From Salinisphaeraceae bacterium UBA4764 (lineage in GTDB: Bacteria > Pseudomonadota > Gammaproteobacteria > Nevskiales > Salinisphaeraceae): a DNA stretch of 10,190 bases. The DNA is taken from contig DHHU01000038.1 of assembly GCA_002403445.1 (NCBI GenBank), positions 1-10,190 on the forward strand. The letters are read 5' to 3'. Position numbers and translations under genes: made by a program. The notes under the pieces were generated by a model. It saw only the letters and a list, made by a program, of their open reading frames with translations, had not been told where the DNA came from and made no database searches. Shown here piece by piece: positions 6,509 through 10,190 of the stretch (positions are counted from its first letter, which is position 1; each line of letters opens with the position of its first letter).

Positions 6509-7378
6509 ATGAAGCCTTATATCTGGATCCTGTTATTGCTGGCTGGTTGTCTGACAACCAGCACCGCCATAGCTAAGCCGCATCCGCAACAGCGTGTTAA
6601 CGACGCCATCGACGTTCTACAGCAGTTTGTGCATATACCCGAAAATGCAATCCCTCCGGCCCTTTTGCATCGTGCCAAGGGAATTGCGATTTTCCCCGGC
6701 GTAATTAAGGTTGGGTTTATGCTGGCCGTCCGACGCGGAAATGGTATTGTCGCGGTCCGCAAACCGAACGGGAAATGGTCCAAACCAATTTTTGCGACGT
6801 TGACCAGCGGATCGCTCGGATTCCAGGCCGGCGCCTCGTCAACCGATGTGGTGCTTGTTTTCAAAACAAGGCGTAGTGTACATAACCTGGCCGAAGGCCA
6901 ATTCGATCTTGGCGGCGATGCCTCCGTTGCTGCGGGCCCGGTCGGCCGGCAAACCAGTGCCTCCACCAATTTGCACATGACCGCGGAAATTTACAGCTAT
7001 TCACGGTCACGGGGCTTGTTCGCTGGGGTTGCGATTGATGGCGGCCGCATTACGATCGATGAAGATGCAAACTGGCTCTTTTATAACAAGGCCGGCATTA
7101 CCGCCAACAAGATTCTCAACCACGGGGGATCATTGAAGATGCCGAAGTCTGGTCAGCGGCTGGTGTATACGCTGAATCAATATCTGCCCACCGCCAACAA
7201 TCAATCATCAGTCGAACATTCCGGCCGGCCAACCAGCAACGACAACAAAAATGGAAACGGATCGAGTGGCGGCGGCTCCTCGATCGGTCAAGCGAGCGCA
7301 CGTAAGGCAAACAACGGAGTGACGGTTCAGCGTCAACAAAATGGTGCCAGCAAGGACACCGGCACCTCTGGCGGTTGA
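6509..7378 (+). CDS. SYLF/Ysc84-domain protein, exported, probable lipoprotein
   Basis: From the ATG at 6509 the 289-residue protein begins with a hydrophobic signal (residues 4-13) ending in the lipobox LAGC (C14); a signal peptidase I site after TSTAIA (residue 22) is an alternative. The SYLF domain spans about 30-205 and shows AKGIAIFPGVIKVGF (57-70) and SRSRGLFAGVAIDGG (165-179). SYLF domains bind phosphoinositides in eukaryotes; the bacterial role is unclear but probably envelope-associated. Residues 229-289 form a low-complexity, Asn/Ser/Gly/Gln-rich, probably disordered tail. The start is uncertain: 6509 lacks a Shine-Dalgarno but gives a normal signal peptide, whereas in-frame ATGs at 6413, 6443, 6449 and 6467 add a basic N-terminal extension, and 6443 has an AGGA 9 bases upstream. 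Its stop overlaps the start of mtgA by four bases. Confidence 0.82.
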   Translation: MKPYIWILLLLAGCLTTSTAIAKPHPQQRVNDAIDVLQQFVHIPENAIPPALLHRAKGIAIFPGVIKVGFMLAVRRGNGIVAVRKPNGKWSKPIFATLTSGSLGFQAGASSTDVVLVFKTRRSVHNLAEGQFDLGGDASVAAGPVGRQTSASTNLHMTAEIYSYSRSRGLFAGVAIDGGRITIDEDANWLFYNKAGITANKILNHGGSLKMPKSGQRLVYTLNQYLPTANNQSSVEHSGRPTSNDNKNGNGSSGGGSSIGQASARKANNGVTVQRQQNGASKDTGTSGG

Positions 7379-8088
7379 CCAAACAGCGGCAACGGCGCTG
7401 GTTCTTAAGGACGGTGACGTGGCTCTGTGCATTGGTATTGTTGCTGCCAGCGGCCACACTTGGCATGTTTCGTTTTATCAATCCGCCGACCACAGCGTTT
7501 ATGTGGCGTGTAAGCCACAATCAGGCCGTCAAGGCCAAAGGCGGTATACATCAACGATGGATTGGCCTGGATCAAATAGCCAAGTGTATGCCGCTCGCCG
7601 TCGTCGCCGGTGAGGATCAGACATTTCCCACCAATTACGGGTTTGCCTGGCATGCCATCCAAGAGGCCGCCATTCATGATTTGCACGGCGGTCACCTGCG
7701 CGGCGCAAGCACCATTACCCAGCAAACAGCCAAGAATCTGTTCCTGTGGCCGGCACGTAGCTTGCTTCGCAAAGCCATCGAAGCCTACATCACGGTTTGG
7801 ATGGTTGCGCTTTGGCCCAAGCGGCGTGTGATGAGTGTTTACCTGAATACGGTACAATTCGATAACCGCTTATTTGGAGTATCAGCGGCGGCGCGCCGCC
7901 TTTTCAGCGTGCCGGCTTCAGACTTGTCACGGTCACAATGTGCATTGTTGGCCGCTGTACTGCCCAATCCAACCGGTGACAACGCCGCGCACCCCGACTC
8001 GTCGGTACGCCGGCATGCTCGCTGGATACTCGGCCAGATGCATAATCTGGGCCGCCATTATCTGGATAACGTACTCGGCTCTCGGTAG
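7375..8088 (+). CDS. mtgA: Monofunctional peptidoglycan transglycosylase MtgA (GT51)
   Basis: This inner-membrane enzyme polymerises lipid II into glycan strands. The 237-residue protein has a basic N-terminus, one membrane anchor (about 11-32), then INPPTTAFM, a usual MtgA opening. GT51 motifs follow in order: AGEDQTFPTNYGF with catalytic E80; GASTITQQTAKNLF (110-123); RKAIE with catalytic E136; KRRVMSVYLN (149-158); and LAAVLPNP (192-199). Three conserved positions differ: the motif I histidine is N87, the following GFD is GFA (A91), and motif IV has S154 where ILExYLN carries Glu. Activity may be altered. The TTG start overlaps the SYLF stop (TTGA), suggesting translational coupling; its ribosome site is poor, and a GTG at 7414 would remove the basic N-terminus. 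A 54-base gap separates it from the next gene. Confidence 0.9.
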   Translation: MTKQRQRRWFLRTVTWLCALVLLLPAATLGMFRFINPPTTAFMWRVSHNQAVKAKGGIHQRWIGLDQIAKCMPLAVVAGEDQTFPTNYGFAWHAIQEAAIHDLHGGHLRGASTITQQTAKNLFLWPARSLLRKAIEAYITVWMVALWPKRRVMSVYLNTVQFDNRLFGVSAAARRLFSVPASDLSRSQCALLAAVLPNPTGDNAAHPDSSVRRHARWILGQMHNLGRHYLDNVLGSR

Positions 8089-8142
8089 CCACGAGCCGGT
8101 ATTTACTCTGTCTCGCTGCGTTGCCAACTCGACGGGTTCCGG

Positions 8143-9126
8143 ATGATTGTCGAATCGCGTTTCCGACCGGCGGCCTGGTGTCGCAATCCACACGCACAGA
8201 CCGTTGTGGCGGGACTGTTTCGCCGTCCACCCGCCCTCGATTTTAACGTTGAAACTTTTGAATTGGCCGACGGCGACTTTCTAGAAGTGTCGGTTAGCAC
8301 GTACGCCGCACTTTCCGATGCGCCCGTTGCGTTGATTTGCCCCGGCATCAACGGGACACCCGACTCGCCCTACGTACGCGGCATTGTCAAGGCATTGCAC
8401 AATTTCGGCATTCGATCGGCCGTTTTACACTACCGTGGGCTTATGCGTCCCAACCGCCTGCCCATCACCTTCCACTCGGGCCGGACCGAAGACATTACTG
8501 CTGTCATCGATTTTTTGGGCGAGCGTTTTCCGGACGCTGCGCGCGTCGCAGTGGGGTACTCGCTCGGCGGCAATATGTTGCTCAAGTATATGGGTGAACA
8601 CGGCCAGGACAGCGGACTCGCTGCGGCAGCCGCCGTATCGGTTCCGTTTGATCTGGCCACCTGCGCCAAAACGATACGACACGGCCTGCGGCGCGTTTAT
8701 CAGCGTTATCTACTGGAGGATCTGAAAGCCATGATCCGGGCCAAACAAGCCAACAACACACTGCCGTTAGCCGCAGTGGATTGGCCGCGACTGCGCTCTT
8801 TCGCCGCCTTCGACGACTGCGTGACTGCCCCGCTGAACGGCTTTGCCAACGCGGCCGACTACTACGCCCGAGCCAGCTGCGGTCCATTTCTGGCGAACAT
8901 TACAACTCCGACACTCGTTATTCACGCCCGTGACGACCCGTTCATGACTCCGGCCATCATTCCTCCGGCGACTCACATTCCGGACGCAGTTCGGCTTGAA
9001 CTGGCCCGTCACGGCGGCCATGTTGGGTTCGTGGCCGGCAGCCGTCTAGGTCGTCCCTCCTATTGGCTGGAACATCGGATTCCCAAGTTCATCGAGGCCA
9101 CTCTGTCAACCAATGTGTTCGGGTAG
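8143..9126 (+). CDS. yheT: YheT-family alpha/beta hydrolase
   Basis: The 327-residue protein matches the YheT/ABHD1-3 hydrolase group. Landmarks are NPHAQTV (15-21), ICPGINGTPDSPYVRG (65-80), HYRGLMRPNRLP (96-107) and FHSGRTEDI (110-118). The nucleophile elbow is GYSLGGN with S140; the acid is in HARDDPFM (D264 or D265) and the base in GGHVGF (H293). All triad residues are therefore present. Family members act as esterases or lipases, but the substrate is unknown. The segment usually read as HGLEGSS is PGINGTP, which may reshape the oxyanion side. No signal peptide is visible, so it is cytosolic or peripheral. It follows mtgA by 54 bases on the same strand and probably shares its transcript. 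The ATG has a modest GGG site about 6 bases upstream. Confidence 0.88.
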   Translation: MIVESRFRPAAWCRNPHAQTVVAGLFRRPPALDFNVETFELADGDFLEVSVSTYAALSDAPVALICPGINGTPDSPYVRGIVKALHNFGIRSAVLHYRGLMRPNRLPITFHSGRTEDITAVIDFLGERFPDAARVAVGYSLGGNMLLKYMGEHGQDSGLAAAAAVSVPFDLATCAKTIRHGLRRVYQRYLLEDLKAMIRAKQANNTLPLAAVDWPRLRSFAAFDDCVTAPLNGFANAADYYARASCGPFLANITTPTLVIHARDDPFMTPAIIPPATHIPDAVRLELARHGGHVGFVAGSRLGRPSYWLEHRIPKFIEATLSTNVFG

Positions 9127-9144
9127 GCTGAATTTAGATCAGCC
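9126..9144 (+). terminator. Hairpin right after the YheT-like gene
   Basis: GGCTGA (9126-9131) and TCAGCC (9139-9144) form a perfect 6-bp stem with a 7-base loop, starting at the last base of the stop codon. It is followed by TCATAGG with no T-run, so it may be a weak or Rho-assisted 3' end. Confidence 0.35.
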
Positions 9145-9228
9145 TCATAGGAGCCGCCCGCAGCCCACTGGCGTAGGCGTTTGGTCGATCCGACAGCAAG
9201 AGCCTCGGCACAGCTACTTAACCAAAAC

Positions 9229-9250
9229 CAGCGGCACATTTGTACCGCTG
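9229..9250 (-). terminator. Rho-independent terminator of the amtB-PII unit
   Basis: On the minus strand CAGCGG (9250-9245) pairs with CCGCTG (9234-9229), extended past one mismatch by two more pairs around a 4-base loop, and is followed at once by the T-rich run GTTTTGGTTAAG. It lies about 39 bases beyond the PII stop codon, the correct place to end the amtB-PII transcript. Apart from this and the hairpin at 9126, the interval 9127-9288 holds nothing recognisable. Confidence 0.65.
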
Positions 9251-9288
9251 AGGGACTCCAGCCCGACGCAACGCCATGCGCACCACCT

Positions 9289-9627
9289 CTAAATTGCGTC
9301 GCGGTCGGTTTCGCCGGTGCGAATGCGCACGATCTGATCTAGGGTCTGCACAAAGATCTTGCCGTCACCGATTTGGCCGGTTTTAGCGGCGTTAGTTATG
9401 GTCTCGACCACATCGTCGACCCGATCCTCGGCAATGATCACCTCAAGCTTGACCTTGGGCAGAAAATCAACCGCATACTCGGCGCCACGATACAACTCGG
9501 TGTGGCCCTTCTGACGCCCAAATCCTTTAACCTCGGTCATGGTAGTGCCGTCGACACCGATATCGGCCAAGGCCGCACGAACGTCGTCTAGGCGAAAAGG
9601 CTTGATGATAGCTGTGACCATTTTCAT
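9289..9627 (-). CDS. glnK: PII nitrogen regulatory protein (GlnK/GlnB)
   Basis: PII proteins sense nitrogen, carbon and energy state through 2-oxoglutarate and ATP/ADP, and control targets such as AmtB, the NtrBC system and GS adenylylation. The 112-residue protein is the standard length. It contains the T-loop KGFGRQKGHTELYRGAEY with Y51, the uridylylation site, preceded by Y46. The B-loop TGQIGDGKIF with K90 and the C-loop RIRTGE (R101, R103) bind nucleotide. Sequence alone does not settle GlnB against GlnK: D54 (YAVDF) is GlnB-like, whereas position 3 is Met rather than the GlnB Lys. I favour GlnK because it sits 56 bases downstream of amtB on the same strand. The ATG has a strong GGGGAG site 8 bases upstream. 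Confidence 0.93.
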   Translation of the reverse strand: MKMVTAIIKPFRLDDVRAALADIGVDGTTMTEVKGFGRQKGHTELYRGAEYAVDFLPKVKLEVIIAEDRVDDVVETITNAAKTGQIGDGKIFVQTLDQIVRIRTGETDRDAI

Positions 9628-9642
9628 GTAGCAAACTCCCCG

Positions 9643-9664
9643 GCGTCCACTTGTTTAAGGACGC
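9643..9664 (-). repeat. Stem-loop between amtB and the PII gene
   Basis: GCGTCC (9643-9648) and GGACGC (9659-9664) make a perfect 6-bp stem with a 10-base loop in the 56-base intercistronic gap. On the transcript it ends just before the GGGGAG ribosome site of the PII gene. No T-run follows, so it is more likely an RNA-processing or stability element than a terminator. Confidence 0.45.
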
Positions 9665-9683
9665 ATTGATCGGCCTAAAAGGA

Positions 9684-10190
9684 TTATAAATCGTAACCGC
9701 GTTCTTCGTGTTCGGTGATATCGAGTCCGATATCCTCGTTTTCAGGATCAATTCGCAAACCGACCAAACGATTGACAACCTTGAGGATCAACCAGGTTAC
9801 GCCCGCCGTGTACAGGCCAATGACCACGATGCCCACAATCTGAATACCGACCTGTTCGGCCATATAGTCGATACCGGGAGCATAGCCTTGGCCGGACAGC
9901 GGCCCCAGCTCCGTGGAAGCGAATATGCCGGCAAGTAGCGTACCCAAAATACCGCCTACGCCGTGTACTGGAAATACGTCAAGGGAATCGTCGATCCGCA
10001 GTACCCGCTCCACCCACAGCGTAGCAATGAAACAGACGATACCAGCCAGGAGTCCGATGATTACCGCACCGCCGGGCCCGACATAACCAGCCGCAGGGGT
10101 GATGGTGCCCAGACCAGCGACCATCCCGGTGACTATGCCGAGCACGCTGGGTTTACCAAAGCGCACCCATTCGGCCACCATCCAGGCAAG
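9684..10190 (-). CDS. amtB: Ammonium transporter AmtB (C-terminal part)
   Basis: The last 168 residues of an Amt/Mep/Rh ammonium channel lie in the window; the N-terminal part is beyond base 10190. VFPVHGVGGILGTLLAG carries the second histidine of the conserved pore twin-His pair (E. coli H318 equivalent). GLGTITPAAGYVGPGGA, an IDDSLDVF loop and three to four membrane helices follow the family order. The cytosolic tail ends GLDITEHEERGYDL, the C-terminal region through which PII binding gates Amt channels, which fits the PII gene directly downstream. Amt proteins are inner-membrane trimers that import ammonium at low nitrogen. The promoter, and any NtrC/sigma-54 control, would lie outside the window. 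Confidence 0.95.
   Translation of the reverse strand, partial: LAWMVAEWVRFGKPSVLGIVTGMVAGLGTITPAAGYVGPGGAVIIGLLAGIVCFIATLWVERVLRIDDSLDVFPVHGVGGILGTLLAGIFASTELGPLSGQGYAPGIDYMAEQVGIQIVGIVVIGLYTAGVTWLILKVVNRLVGLRIDPENEDIGLDITEHEERGYDL

Overview
This window looks like chromosomal DNA of a gammaproteobacterium with fairly high GC in its genes. The evidence is the mix of recognisable families: a monofunctional peptidoglycan transglycosylase MtgA, a YheT-type hydrolase, a YgdD/DUF423 membrane protein, a YiiM-type MOSC protein, a PII/AmtB pair, and a porin-like protein with a coiled-coil N-terminus. A genus cannot be fixed from this; a marine or halophilic lineage is only a guess. I see no tRNA, rRNA, insertion sequence, CRISPR array or prophage gene.

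Layout. Bases 1-200 hold the start of a minus-strand secreted coiled-coil protein, probably an outer-membrane porin. An AT-richer intergenic region of about 450 bases follows, with palindromes and a promoter candidate. The plus strand then carries an orphan ligase-associated DNA exonuclease (656-1669), msrA (1826-2281) and a pore-less voltage-sensor-like membrane protein (2385-3470). The last of these meets a minus-strand LON substrate-binding-domain protein (3474-4055) tail to tail with a 3-base gap. A 270-base gene-free stretch with two mutually exclusive hairpins follows. Next is a minus-strand pair, a DUF2237 protein and a YiiM-like MOSC protein (5427 down to 4326). The DUF2237 gene is divergent from msrB (5539-5925), and msrB converges on a DUF423 membrane protein (6327-5953). 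A plus-strand cluster codes for a SYLF/Ysc84 protein, MtgA and a YheT-like hydrolase (6509-9126); the first two overlap by 4 bases. The right end holds a minus-strand amtB (partial) followed by a PII gene, closed by a good Rho-independent terminator.

How the genes relate. Most are single-function housekeeping or stress genes rather than one pathway. MsrA and MsrB repair the S and R forms of methionine sulfoxide, but sit about 3.3 kb apart in separate units; both lack the usual resolving cysteines. The SYLF-mtgA-yheT cluster points to the cell envelope. AmtB and PII form a standard ammonium-sensing pair, but with amtB first and the PII gene second, the reverse of the usual proteobacterial order.

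I do not see a convincing new multi-gene system. The observations most worth a second look are the voltage-sensor protein without a pore, the MtgA with substitutions in conserved positions of its catalytic motifs, the exonuclease without its usual ligase/helicase partners, and the inverted amtB-PII order.
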